A program made the position numbers and the translations under genes. Below are positions 10,201-21,803 of a stretch of 64,000 nt of DNA, in pieces. Within the stretch, counting starts at the first letter, position 1, and each line of letters begins with the position of its first letter. Where the stretch lies: the NCBI GenBank assembly GCA_010356995.1, contig ML996693.1, forward strand, positions 496,001 through 560,000, in the 5' to 3' direction. This DNA comes from Trichodelitschia bisporula. Lineage: Eukaryota > Ascomycota > Dothideomycetes > Phaeotrichales > Phaeotrichaceae. The notes below the pieces were generated by a model. That model saw only the letters and a list, made by a program, of their open reading frames with translations. It did not search any database and was not told where the DNA came from.

Positions 10201-13200
10201 GCCTGAAGAGCTGAGCCGCTAGAAGTTCACAACCACTGGTCGGCCCTCAGCCAGGCAACCCAAGCTAGTTAGCAGACAGCCAGCAATTTAGACGCAAGCG
10301 CGGGCAAATCGCAACCCACGGACGTTGGCGCTCCCTACGCTCCAAAAAGTGGTACGTACCGTCCCTATCCAGTGGACCGTTCCAAGGCCGCAAGGGGGAT
10401 CGCGCTCGGGCTCACTCCCGGTTGCCGTCCGGCGCGCTGCAAGCCAGCCAGCAGGTGGGTTGTTAGCAGAGCCAGCGCACGGCAAAACAGCGGCCCATCC
10501 CAAGCCACGCCGGCCCGCCGCCAGAAAGCGCGAACAGCCTCGACGGTACCCACAACAAAAACTGTTGGAATCCCAGCAACGGTGCGCATAGCGGGCGTTT
10601 TGCTTTGAAGAGCCAAGATCTTGTTGCTGCTTGATCAAAACATACGGTGAGCGCGCGCTGCTCGACGACTGGCTCGCGATGCGCGCGACGGACGACGCCC
10701 CGCCTACAGAACTGTGGATGCCTGCCGCGCTGATGAGCTGGCGGGAGGGATGCGAGGCTGGGAGAGGTCAGCCCGCTGCAGAAGCGGTAAGGACGCATCG
10801 CATGTTCAACCCTACAACCCTACGACGGGCGTGTTGTCGGCGCACGTTAAGGCGCTGCCGGGGGGACGGGATGCAAAGACGAGCGCCACATTCTCGAAGG
10901 CCAACAATTGCGCTTCTCTTGATCGCTTTCTCATTTCCTCACGGTCTTCTCCCGCGACAAGGCGCTTCCCGGCCGTCGTTCCGGCTTCCCCTCCCAAACC
11001 GTAAGTGGCCTAGGGTGTAGGCGGTGCACCCAAGCCACGGTTCCCGTATTATGGCAGCAAGAAGGAAAGCACCCGCGCTGCCAGTTACAATTTTTGCGAT
11101 GTTGTGTGCGCCGAGTTCACTAGGGGATGGTGAGAGTTGTGTGGTCGGAACGATAGGCTTGCCCCGTCTCCGGGCCTTCTCTTGCATCCGCTGCAGGTTT
11201 GGGCTCCACGAGCCGGCACTCCCTGCAACACCGTGCCTTTGAGGAGCGTTTCACCGAATCACGAAAAGAGCATTAAAAGAAGTTGCATGGGGAACGCCAG
11301 GCTGGCTGCTCCTGGGGGTAGATTGGGTGGGGGGTAAAAGTTGGAGTGGACAATTTTTTGATTGTTTTTCTTTTTGGTTTCGGCACACAGTGAAAATTTT
11401 TCTCTCCCTCTCTCGTGTGGGAAATTGGACGTCGTGTCGTGGGACTGATGCACGGAGCGTGGAGGAGCTCAAGCCACCTTCATCGTTTGCGGCGTCTCTT
11501 TACTTTGTCCGCGCGCCGAGGGAAGGGGAGGGGGTGTGCGGCCGACGGACGGGGGGCGGGAAGGGCAGATCCTGAGAGGACGTTCAGGGCGCGGGAGGCT
11601 GGGCGAACACGGCGGGACGTGATACCGAGACACCACAGACTTATCACCTTTTAAGGAAGAGGAGGGGAGGGGACGTACCACCCAATTCCTGCGCGCCGAG
11701 GGAGGGAGGAAGGATTGGATGAAGGGCTACGGTGCGGGAGGTAGGAGTGGAGAATGCGGAGGTTCGAGCAGCAGACTACGGGAGGAGGCGGAGTCGCTTT
11801 ACCTTTAGCTAACGAGCAGCGGCCGAGCCGAGAAAGAGAGAGATGCTGACGTCGGAGCAGAGACCTGGACTGACGACTGACGCGACAGCTTTGGACGACT
11901 GCGACCTTTTTTGCGGGACCGGTACGTCTTCGTTGGTCCTTGGAGAGAGGCTCAGGCGGGCCCGGGCGGCGGGTGCATGCGGGATTGGGGCGTTGAACGA
12001 GGTCAAGGAACGAATTGTAAGGTAAGACGAACTGCAGCGCGGGCCTTTCTTCCTTGCTCGCTTCGGGATGCGCAGAGCAACAATGACTGGATATATAAAG
12101 CAAACGAGTCATCTTGCGCGCGTGTGCGAAGGCAGTACGGTGAAGGCGGACGAACTGGAGCGGTCGGAGGCTTCGGCGTGATTGATTTCCCCATTTCTCA
12201 ACTTCATGACTCCAAGCCGAGGGAGAGGCTGTGATGGCTAGCAGGCGGCCTTTTGGTGGAGAATTGAGGGAGGCGGTAATGTGATGTATTGCTATCCTCG
12301 AATAGAATATTGAACGATGAATCGACGAGCTGTACGGAGGTATGGTGATGAGTGATGAGTGTTGAGTGACCAACCTTCGGCGAGAGATGGGGTACGTACT
12401 GGTTCGATGGTGGAGCAAGATGAGGGGTAGGAGGTGGATAGTTTTACCCGGCGCTGCGCTTGTGGATTTCCTGTGCATGGTAGAGCAGCCGCGTGCTGCA
12501 GCGATCAAGCCAATTTGCCATATATTCGCACCGTTGATTTTTTGTCTTTCCACTTAGCTCACTTGCAGCGTTGAAGCAAGCGACAGGTTAGCAAGCCATG
12601 TGGGAAGGCTTGAGACTCACAAAGGATTAGGAAGCACAACAAAGAGAGAGAGAGAGAAGCTTCAAACATCTACTAGAAGTTACCATGGAATAAAATCCGA
12701 TGTGATGGATTACAGAGCATGTCCGAAGAGGACAGTGCCGAGCGGCCATCCCGGCCCAGAGCAAAGTCCAGAGATGGAGATGGAGGAATGGGAGACGCCA
12801 TTCTCCGCGTGTGTGATGATGTTTAAGGACTGCTTATCATGCTGTTTACGGAGTTCCTATCACGGCTAGTCAACCCCCAAAGACGTGAAAAATCCTTGAT
12901 CCTTGCTCATTTATCTCCTCTTTTCAGCCATCCCTCCCCCTCCCCTAGCGCCTCTTGCAGGGATCGCAGTGGGCGAGAAATGGCCACAGCCAACCTTTCT
13001 CATCCCTGTCCTGCCTCCTCTCTTGATGTAGCTCTCCTAATCGCCACCCCCCCCAACTCTTAAACATACCTCACACACAGAGGCTCACTGCGAGCACTCC
13101 CTTCCCACCCCCCCAACACTCCCCCGAACAGCCCGAAATGTCACTTCGCCCACCTGTTACTTAAGCGATCCCCGGCCCATTTTTCTCACTCTTCTAGCAA

Positions 13201-13495
13201 TTTTGCACCTTCATCCCTCTGTGTTAACAGATCTACGGCTTTCCATCTCGCTTAGCAATCATCTGGCACGCAGCTCAAATCGTTACCGAATTCTAAATGC
13301 CAGCTAACAGGCAACGGACTCTCTCCTCATCCTCTACATATTCAGAACCTTCATCTCAGGACAACTCAAGACAGCCTCCGCCTTGACAGGATTGCTACAG
13401 CATAAAGTACCAGGAAAGCCACTCCTCCCTCCCCTCCTCCATCTCACCCCGTCGCCACTCTGGTGTCTCCGGCATCCGGACACCATCCTTCACAA
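7227..13495. other. Gene-poor block upstream of the gp1-family gene (6.3 kb)
   Basis: No ORF here has a recognisable domain, and long frames occur on both strands at once, as expected in GC-rich non-coding DNA. Landmarks: TATA-like 'atataaatc' near 7991; a short direct repeat 'gcgacactgcccg' near 9360 and 9464; a good TATA box 'tatataaa' at about 12092-12099 on the plus strand; an AG microsatellite near 12643-12658; and C/T-rich tracts from about 12900 to 13460 that look like a long leader of the downstream gene. The block may hold non-coding transcripts or an extended promoter. Confidence 0.5.
12092..12099 (+). promoter_or_regulatory. Candidate TATA box
   Basis: A perfect 'tatataaa' on the plus strand in an otherwise GC-rich area, about 1.4 kb upstream of the gp1-family start. 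It could drive a long-leader transcript of that gene or an independent non-coding RNA. Confidence 0.3.
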
Positions 13496-14725
13496 ATGTA
13501 CGCTCAACAACAATATCCGCCGGGCGCTGTCCCCTCCGGCTTCCCTCACGACTTCCGTGGTGTGCCCATGTCTCCTCCTCCTGGCACCCACTCCTTCGCC
13601 TCGCCCATCTATCGCGTCGCGACGGCAACACCCTCTCCTCGCGGCTCTCCAAAGACGCATTCGCGGCGTGCTAGCCATGCGCCGCCCGGCTACACCTCGC
13701 AGTCGCGCGTCCCGCCGCACTTCTACGCCGAATCAGGCTCATCGCCTCGCTACTACACGCCGAACTCTTCGACTCCGCTGCGAAATCAAACCGAAAATGT
13801 AAGTGGTTTCGATTACGCACGGGAACAGACTCGAAGTCAACGAGCGCCCGGTGGTTCAACGCACAAGAAAAATCCCTTCCGAGACGACGACAAGCGACGG
13901 TCAGCCTCATGGCAGTACGTTTTTGTCGACGGCGAGAACCCAAAATACCGCACTCCACCGCCGCCGTACAAAATGTATGAGGCTTACGCTGATCACCCTT
14001 CTTTTCACGCTCAGGCTAGCCCCAGATACTCTGCAGAGCCTGAAGCAACACCTGAGCCTTACTCGACGCCTCTGAAGGCGAACTCGACGCGCCCGCGCCG
14101 CGCCTCGCACTCGAGTCGCCCGAACCCTCCGAAGCCCAAGTCGGCATCAGCGAAGAAGGAGACTCGCAAAGCGACTGAGGAGGACGCGCGCCGCGCCGGC
14201 ATTCCCGCCGGCTACTCCTACAAGAACTGGGACCCCAGCGAAGAGCCCATCACGCTGCTTGGCAGCGTCTTCGATGCCAACTCGCTCGGTCGTTGGATCT
14301 ACGACTGGACCGTCTTCTCCTACGGTCCCGCCACCCCCATGTCAGATGTCGCGGGCGACCTCTGGCTGCTCCTCATTCAACTCGCGGGCAAGGTCAAGCG
14401 CGCTGACGAAGGCATCGAGAAGATTCGTCAGGAAGAGAACCGGGAACTTGTCGAGGACTTTTTGGAGAGTGGCGAGCGTCTGTGGGTGCGGTTCAAGAAG
14501 CTCCTCAAGATTTGCGAGGACTACATGTGGAAGGCGGCGCAGCGCGACAGTGGCGAGAAGCGTCCCATGGCTATGGGCAAGAACAGCGGCTGCGAGTTCG
14601 TCGACTCCATCTTCGGTCGCGACCGCGAGCTTGACAAGACGGAGAAGCTCATGAGCGCCATCCGCCTGTGGTCTATGCGCTTCGACGCCAACTGCGACGA
14701 GATCCTGCGCAACCCTACCGTTTAG
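13496..14725 (+). CDS. gp1-like conserved fungal protein (vegetative cell wall protein gp1-type family)
   Basis: 409 aa from ATG 13496. The frame upstream of it is open but without ATG. Residues 1-230 are low-complexity, rich in Pro/Ser/Tyr/His/Arg. The C-terminal ~180 residues are conserved and mostly helical, starting 'KATEEDARRAGIPAGYSYKN' and including 'WDPSEEPITLLGSVFDANS', 'GRWIYDWTVFSYGPATP', 'LWLLLIQLAGKVKRA', 'ENRELVEDFLESGERLW' and 'GKNSGCEFVDSIFGRDREL'. This block is widespread in Pezizomycotina, where databases often carry the misleading name 'vegetative cell wall protein gp1'; the function is unknown. No signal peptide is visible, so a wall role is doubtful. A perfect GTAAGT at 13799 and a GCAG ending at 13915 could bound a stop-free 117-nt in-frame intron. 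The gene stands alone between two gene-poor blocks. Confidence 0.8.
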   Translation: MYAQQQYPPGAVPSGFPHDFRGVPMSPPPGTHSFASPIYRVATATPSPRGSPKTHSRRASHAPPGYTSQSRVPPHFYAESGSSPRYYTPNSSTPLRNQTENVSGFDYAREQTRSQRAPGGSTHKKNPFRDDDKRRSASWQYVFVDGENPKYRTPPPPYKMYEAYADHPSFHAQASPRYSAEPEATPEPYSTPLKANSTRPRRASHSSRPNPPKPKSASAKKETRKATEEDARRAGIPAGYSYKNWDPSEEPITLLGSVFDANSLGRWIYDWTVFSYGPATPMSDVAGDLWLLLIQLAGKVKRADEGIEKIRQEENRELVEDFLESGERLWVRFKKLLKICEDYMWKAAQRDSGEKRPMAMGKNSGCEFVDSIFGRDRELDKTEKLMSAIRLWSMRFDANCDEILRNPTV

Positions 14726-17700
14726 ATACCCGATGTTTTCAACAACACCACTCTTGGATACGGTTCGACTTGCTTTGCCAGAGTTGATCTTGGGCAAGGC
14801 CTCATTACTTTTCCGACCCTTCTGGGTCTCTATTTTAACACACGAATGTTGCGGAGGTTGGGTGGTCTGGAGTTTTTCTTTGGTCTGGTTTCTCTTTTAT
14901 GATACCCCGGTGTCGCCACTTTTTTCTAATGCATTTTCAACGGGGATTGTTTCGCGACGGGTCTCTTTCCTACGATGTACCAACACTCTACGGGGCGGAG
15001 CATTGCATAGGGCGGACTGCTTTCCGGCTTGGGTCACGATTCAAGGTCCCTTCTCTCTGAGTCACGTTCAAGCGTCCATTTATGCGGCTTTATTCTGGGA
15101 ATCGGGTTCTACAAAAAGTTTGATATCCCTCGTGCGCGGTTTCTGTGCTTTTGGTTGTTTTGTCTTGTTTTTGGTTAAGGGAGCAAATGTCTTTCAGGGA
15201 TCGGCTGGTGGTGATGGTTGTATCTTGTGTTGGGGTCTGGGAAAAATCACTTCTCTTCACCGGAACTGTTATCTTTTTTTGGCTGGGACAGGGAAAGAAC
15301 GGGTTGGATTCGCTTCTAGACACTTGTGGTATTAATCACTGGCTTTGGGGAATCGCAACGGGCTCGCGCAAGCGATGCAATTGCGACGGCGCTGGCTTGT
15401 CATTTTTTTCCACAATCCCCTCCATACTTCATCAATACCCTCAACTACACCATCAATCTACACTTATGATTTATCTTCAATTGTCCTGCCCTCATGATCC
15501 ATGACTGCTGTAGTGAACTCGAACAACCTGATACACATTGTCTTTGATGCCAGCCCCCCCTCCACCACGATCCCAGCGACCAGCCTCATGAAACGCTGCC
15601 CTCTGACTCGTCCCCTCCACACCCCCGGCCCGGCACGGCGGCTGGATGCGCGCGACCCCGCCTTGCCAGCGTGCGACCCCGCTCGACGTCGCCAGGCTTG
15701 AAGGCATTTGAGTTTTTCACCTTGCCTCGCGCGAAGCGAGGAGCGAGTAAGTCATGCGGCGAGGGCTGGAAGAGCTAGGCTTCTTGGGTTTGCATTCCTG
15801 CGCGTTGAGGGCGCCGCGCTAGATGCCCGACATGCGTTGCGTTGCGTGCTTGCTTGCTGTCCGCGGGCGTGGGCTGCAGGGCAGTGATGTCAGAGGGGGT
15901 TGGGCGTGCGAACAGGCTGCGCTGTGGAAAGCCTTGCTCTCGCTCGCTGGCGTTCGGCGGGGAGTCAAAGGTGGTTTGATAATGGCTGGGATGGCGGACG
16001 CACACCGGTGAGGCACTCGGTGTGGTTGGACGCTGGAGGTGATGCGCGCGATAGGCGCCGTGTTGTCCTCAGCCTTACCCTGTGCGCGGCCTCGTGGGCA
16101 TGCGAAGAGCGCTGTCAAGGAGGGGGAAGCATTTACCCTCCGCGACGCGCGGGTCTTCCTCTCCCAGCAGCAGAGCTGGAGGGGAGGGTGGGATGGCGGG
16201 GGCGGGACACGAGGAAGGATTGTTTACCGTATCGGTGTTGGTTTAGTGCAGCCCTACCGTATGTTGGAGGCTTCTATGTACAGAACTCTCCGAGAATATT
16301 CCAACACGACGATAAACGCTGCTGCGCCCCCGATGCTGCTTACGCGCATACCGCTCGATGGCAGTTTGTATTGGGGTCGGGTTGGTGAGGGAGCGGCGGG
16401 CGGGTGTTGCTCGCTCACCGCGCCGTCCCGAACGCATGTCATCACGCCCGTTCCCGGACCGGCGACCTGCAGGGCTATTTTTGGCGTGGGCTGAGCGGGG
16501 AATTTCGTGCAGCGGGAGGGTACAACGTCGATAGATATTGACATTGTACGCTCTGCGGAATGCAAAAATGCATTGGAGTATTGAGTGGAATAATGGTTTG
16601 CATAATTCATTGTTGGTCTGCGGCTGCGATGTTACGCCCGTCTGCCTGCCCGGTAGTGTTGCGCTCGGAGGCCCCGGAGGCGGGGATGACGTCGTTCGAC
16701 GCGGGACAGGTTTTCTGAGCTAAGCACGGCAATGGGGATTGATGCGCGCCGGCCGGACGCGGGGAATGACTGCATCTTCCTCCGGGACGTGATATGCGAA
16801 CTTGAGCCTCGAGCTTCAAGGTCGATGCTTGATACTGAGCGCTCACTCAGCCTCATCATCCATGGCCACCATCGGGATGCACCTCCCGATGCAAACAACC
16901 TCCCAGCGACACCAACCTAACGCTGATATCCCGACTGCAATAGCGAGTACTGTGGATATTCGAGCTTCCGCGCTTGGGAGACTTCAAATATCCGAATCCA
17001 TAGGACGAATAGACTTACGGATATTCCTCCATGCGGATTGGTCCCGAAATTGTGTTTCGGACCCGCGATCACACGCGCGCCGCCTACCCCATTCTGCCTT
17101 TCCGATATTACAGTCCCCAGATCATGGCCGCGTCTCGCTCCCCACATCCGCCCTCTCCGCAATCCCACCTTCCGGGGAGGAACTCTCCACACAACCGGCA
17201 CGCGGACGAAGAGTAGTCCGAAGTGACTAGCACGAAAGTTTCGCCGCCTCCATCCCGTCTCCCAGCAGGCAACCAAAAAAGGTAAATGAAGTCGGCGGCT
17301 CGCCATCCCCGATCGCCGCCCCAGACTCATCTACCCCCCGCCTGCAACTTGAGCCCCATAACAGCAGGTCGTATAGGCCGGGGATTACGGGCCCGGGTCC
17401 GAGGCGCGTGAGCTGCGCTGCGCCGGGGGGGATATTAAAGAGCTGGGGGAAGGAGAGATTTGAAGAGCCGCAATGCGGGACGTTTTGAGCTGTCCAGGGG
17501 GGGTTAATATATGTTGGTCTGGGCTGGGGCAGTTTGGGGAGGTGAGTTTAGCGGAGGACCGGGGCTGGCAAGGCAAGGTCCGAATGGTGGTCGCGGGGTT
17601 TGAAACATCGATCTGGCATACCGGCCGAGGCTCGCGAGTGTGGGATGTGTTTGATGCGGCGCAAAAACGTGCGGTGTCGAGACATTCTGCGGCACTGGCT

Positions 17701-20648
17701 CCAAGAGGCGGGGTGCATGGGTTCGGCGTTATGGCATGCCGCTGCCTTGCTTTGCATCCTGGTTTTTGGCTGTGAGGGATGGCGGATGTGAGCTGGATCC
17801 TCGCTGATGGGCCTTGGTTGCTTGGTTTGATATGATGACTGGTGTGCGGCGCGGCTGGGCTGGGGATGGAGGCTGGTACGTACTATCGGCGAGGCAGGCA
17901 GCAGAGAGACGCGGCGCGTGTTCGTCGCTTCTCTCGTCTGGGTGAATGTCAGCCACGGATCGCGATAACTTCCATCACGAGCACATCGACATCGCGATTG
18001 CACCCGCGCAAAATCCACACCAAAAACCCCACCCAATAAGCAATTCCTCGTCCGCGATAGGCCCACGCCGCAGCCCTATCACCGCCCACCCCACCCCCAC
18101 CAGCCGCGACATCATCCCGCATATCACCGCTGAGCTCAGCAATCAGCGCTCGGCGACGCCCACCCTCTCGCCCGCCCAGCCCAAGGCCTGTCGAAGAAGA
18201 CGTCTCAGAACAGGCCCGAGAACAACACCCCGGAGCCTGCCAACCACTCAGCGCGCAGGCCGCGCAAGGGGATCCCGGTTCGGGTCTCCCACGTTGCACA
18301 GCGGAGCACCGCCTTGGCCCTTGGCCCGCCCGGCCCTCCTCGTCTTCGCTACACTTTTGCGCCGCGGCGCTCGCACGGGCTTTTTTCAAGGCCGGAGGGG
18401 TTGTGCCCGGCCGCCCGTTGTCGTTGCGGGCCGAGGTGGTGCTCGGGGACGGGGCACGGTATGAGGGCCGACTGCGAGTTGTGTGCGAGGGCTTCGTTTA
18501 GGGTAACGAAGCGGACTTTGGGTTCTCGGTGTTGGAAACTCTGGGGAGTGTGGAGGCTCCGGAACGACGCTGTCCGCTCGAGACGCGACGCTTGGTTTCC
18601 GCGATTCTTCGTGACGATCGGGCTACGGAAGGAGGGCACGGACCCCACCCTCCCTTTCCTTGGGCAGCGCCTCCACGTGCGGGTCGCAGAAGCGGCCACC
18701 GGCGGAGGCGCTAAGCGCCGCAAGGAAGTTGTCCCGCGGCCGGTATTGGCCCGCGATGCGCCGCGGATGGTGATGGGCAGGCAGCAGCGTTGCACGTTTC
18801 GGGAAACACAAAACCATGAGGGTGTGAGAAAATATTGGCGATTGCAATCGCGATCTGACTGTCCTGTTAGACGCGAGAGCTCTGATATCATGTCACAAAG
18901 ATGATGGGCAAAAGGCCACGATTCGCGGCTGCGCTTGTGGGAAGCCGCCGAGTCAGCTGCACGCCCTCATTCCCACCCGCGCGCCACAGCTTCTAGCGCG
19001 GAATGGTGCGGGGAGCCGGATTCCGGCGCGGGATTCAAGCAAGGGATAAGTAGCGCATGCCGGGACGGTAGGGCGGATAGCCGAAGTGCATGACCGCTGT
19101 GCATAGCCGTGCCTTTGTTTGTGGAACGCGTTTGGACCGTTTTCACGGTTGGGGGTTGGGGCTGCGCAGAAGTGTCGCGATAACAACGCGCGGGGACCCA
19201 CTTTACCGGTCAACGTCAACGACACCGTAGCAAGCCCGAGCCGCGCGCCCAGCGCGTCTACGCCGCTGGTATGACTCTCAACGGGGCCATGAAATGAGGT
19301 CTCAGCCAGATGGTAGAACCCGCACCTCGCCGGCAGCACGCCGAAGCCACAACGAAGCCTGCGCACGGGTGCGGGAGCGCTGCCGGCCGTAATGCAGGCG
19401 GCGCGTGGGGAGGCGTCCAGTGGGAGAGGGGGAGTGTTTCATGCTTCGTTGGAGGTTTTCAGGGAGGTGATAAGAGAGGAGGGATTAGGGGAGGGGGGAT
19501 AAGGGAGGTTGAGGAAGGGGGATTAGGGGAATCAGGTTGAGCCGCTGCCGCGCGGGTTGGTTGGTGGGGGCTGTGAAGACGGTAGGGAGAGGAGGGGTGA
19601 TGTTGGCGTTTGCTGGGAGCATGGCTCCTTTTTCCGCGCCCAGTATCGAATTTCGACACCGTTGCTTGATGGGGAAAGTGATTCAATGGGTCGGCGGTGG
19701 GAGATGCCTACTGACGATTCAAACGGACCTTATTCACCGTCGTCCATTCAGTCGCTCCATCGCAACACCTCGAGCGGTGACGGTGATGATGCAGCCCTCT
19801 CACATACCACGCTCTCTTCATTCCATTCACACCCACCGCCAAACCCCAGCGGTGTGCCGCCGCCCAGCCCTGCCCTCCTTACGGTACAGATTCCCAGTTC
19901 ACATCTGTCACCTGCAGCGATCGCCATCACCCGCCCTGCATTAGCTCCTAAGGCACCGTTTTTAGCGCCGGCGATCGGGCACCCATGCTCTGTCTCACCC
20001 ACGGGACACCATTGACCGGGATGCCGTTTTGGAGCTTCTTCCCACCACACATGACCTCTGTCCGCATATCAATGTCTCGAATGCGCTGGGCGGTATGCCA
20101 AAGGTGCCGAGTACGGATGTACGGCGCAACCCGACTAAATCGTGCATTACCGTAGTTGCTTTGTCTAGGATCTGTCAATTCCAGATTGTCGGTTTTTAAG
20201 GAGGGGGATCTGGCCTGGGAAGAGACACACGTGATGCGAGGATGTGTTTGGGGTTGAGGACGTTAGTGGGTTGGAAATGTCACCGGACGACACGGAGATG
20301 CGGCTAGCATGTTTTGTGCGCAGACGATGAATCATGCTTGAGGCCGCGAGGGTGAACATGTGTAGGGTGCTGTGCACGAACTCGATATCAGACTCATTGT
20401 TGGTATGGAGCAACTAGGACGATGAGTCCGGCCGATTCCTTTGCTACAAGGCAGACATGATATAACTAGTCTAGTGTCTACGAAACTACCAGGTACAGTA
20501 TCAATAGATTATTCCATTAGGCCATCGTCACTCGACTCTGACTCTACGCAACAGCAATGACCCCGTCACAACGCCGACTCATAGCGAGCGCCAGGGCCTG
20601 AGGACGTGATGTATTCAGCTCCAAACGCTCATTGCGAGCGTAGAGACC
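14726..20648. other. Gene-poor block downstream of the gp1-family gene (5.9 kb)
   Basis: No ORF with a recognisable product. A T-rich stretch (14,730-15,450) probably holds the 3' UTR of the gp1-family gene. The rest is GC-rich with overlapping random frames on both strands, for example near 18,314-18,904. From 20,165 to 20,640 the DNA becomes more AT-rich and probably holds the 3' flank of the RBR ligase gene on the other strand. Confidence 0.5.
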
Positions 20649-21803
20649 TCACCTGAACCTATCGAACCGAGGATCGAACCGACGATGGCGGTTGGCAACC
20701 GGCGGGAACTGGCGGAACGGCGGTATATGTCTATCGAACTCATCGCCCTCAATAGGCATGCCAGGATGCCAGAGATTGCCGCGTGCCTCCGCATCCGCAC
20801 GCCGGAGGCGCCGCTGGTCGTCCTCCTTGACGCGTGCCGACATCTCAATCTTGAGATCTTCATCCGTGATCTCTGGATGTTCGGCCTTCATCTTGGCCGT
20901 GGCCTTCTCCACGGCTTGCTTGACCTCTTCGTTGTGCCGCTCCTCCGTATTTTCGAATAATTTGCACCGGGTGTTCCCGAAGTGGTCGTAGCTGATGCCG
21001 GACTTGCCGCATACGTAGCATTGGGTATTCTGGCAGGAGGGGCATTGCATCTTGTTGCAACCCTCATCCTTCATGAACTTAGATTGACAATGCGCGCAGG
21101 TGCGAAGAATCGCCTCTGTCATGGCCTCTTCGACGAGGTGACGAATGTCCACCTTCTTCCCCTTCTGATGATCCTTGCAGTTGCCAGCGTGCGCAGCGAG
21201 TTTGCATTTTCGACAGGTGACCTTCTCGCACTCCGGGTTCTGGCAATGAAAATTCGGTTCCTTTGCGATGGGCGGATAGCTGACCCGGAAGCCGCATACT
21301 GGACACTCGGTCATGTCCTTAATCCCAGCCTTGCGTACCGCATCTTCGGCCTCAAGTCGTTCCATGCGCTTCAGCACATTCTCGTCGATGATCTCGACAA
21401 GCGTCGCAGGGCGATAGACCCCTTTACACCGTGGCGACACCATGCACGCTGGCTTGTAGCGGTTCTGGCCGATGATGGTATCGATTTGCTTTTTGATGCA
21501 AGCGTGGCAGTGTGTGTGGGTGACGTCACCGGTGCAAGAGCCCATATTCTTCTTGGAGCAAGACTCCATGCAGATTTCGCTAGATTCCTTAGCAAACGTA
21601 AGGTTTGGAGGGTTGGACAACTTACCAGGTCTCCGTCAGGACATCGCCGTTTCCCTTACGACGAAAGCGCTGCGGTTTAGGAGCTATGGAGTGGATGTTT
21701 AACAGAAGAAACTGGGATGGGCATCAAACTTACCGGCATCTTTGAGGCGTTTGGTGCGCGCGGCCTCAAGTTCTCGGTTGAGGTCTCCAGGAGCCCCACT
21801 CAT
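20649..21803 (-). CDS. RBR (RING-IBR-RING) E3 ubiquitin-protein ligase, RNF216/TRIAD3-like
   Basis: Exons on the minus strand: 21803-21734, 21683-21626, 21579-20649, giving 352 aa. Introns are 50 and 46 nt. The second junction creates the first RING cysteine, C43, giving C-E-I-C, which supports the splice choice. RING1 runs about 43-90, an IBR of CPVC...CQNPEC...CRKC...H..NC type about 135-178, and RING2 about 204-233 with CAHC, DEGC, MQCPSC and CYVC. C217 in 'DEGCNKMQC' is the expected catalytic thioester cysteine. A charged helical tail with Lys/Glu-rich coiled coil follows. RBR ligases pass ubiquitin from E2 to their own cysteine before the substrate; the substrate here is unknown. Start: MSGAPGDLNRELEAARTKRL. 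Confidence 0.88.

Noticed and set aside
9581-10222. 213-codon plus-strand frame
   Set aside because: Low-complexity Pro/Ser/Arg translation, overlapping long frames on both strands, no conserved motif.
11651-12553. 300-codon minus-strand open frame upstream of the gp1-family gene
   Set aside because: No recognisable domain; composition (Ser, Arg, Pro, His) is typical of a chance frame, with competing frames on the other strand.
14733-15335. 200-codon plus-strand frame just after the gp1-family stop
   Set aside because: Lies in T-rich presumed 3' UTR; aromatic/Leu-rich product is what T-rich DNA yields by chance.
18314-18904. 196- and 180-codon frames on opposite strands over the same DNA
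   Set aside because: Mutual overlap and lack of any motif fit GC-rich non-coding DNA.
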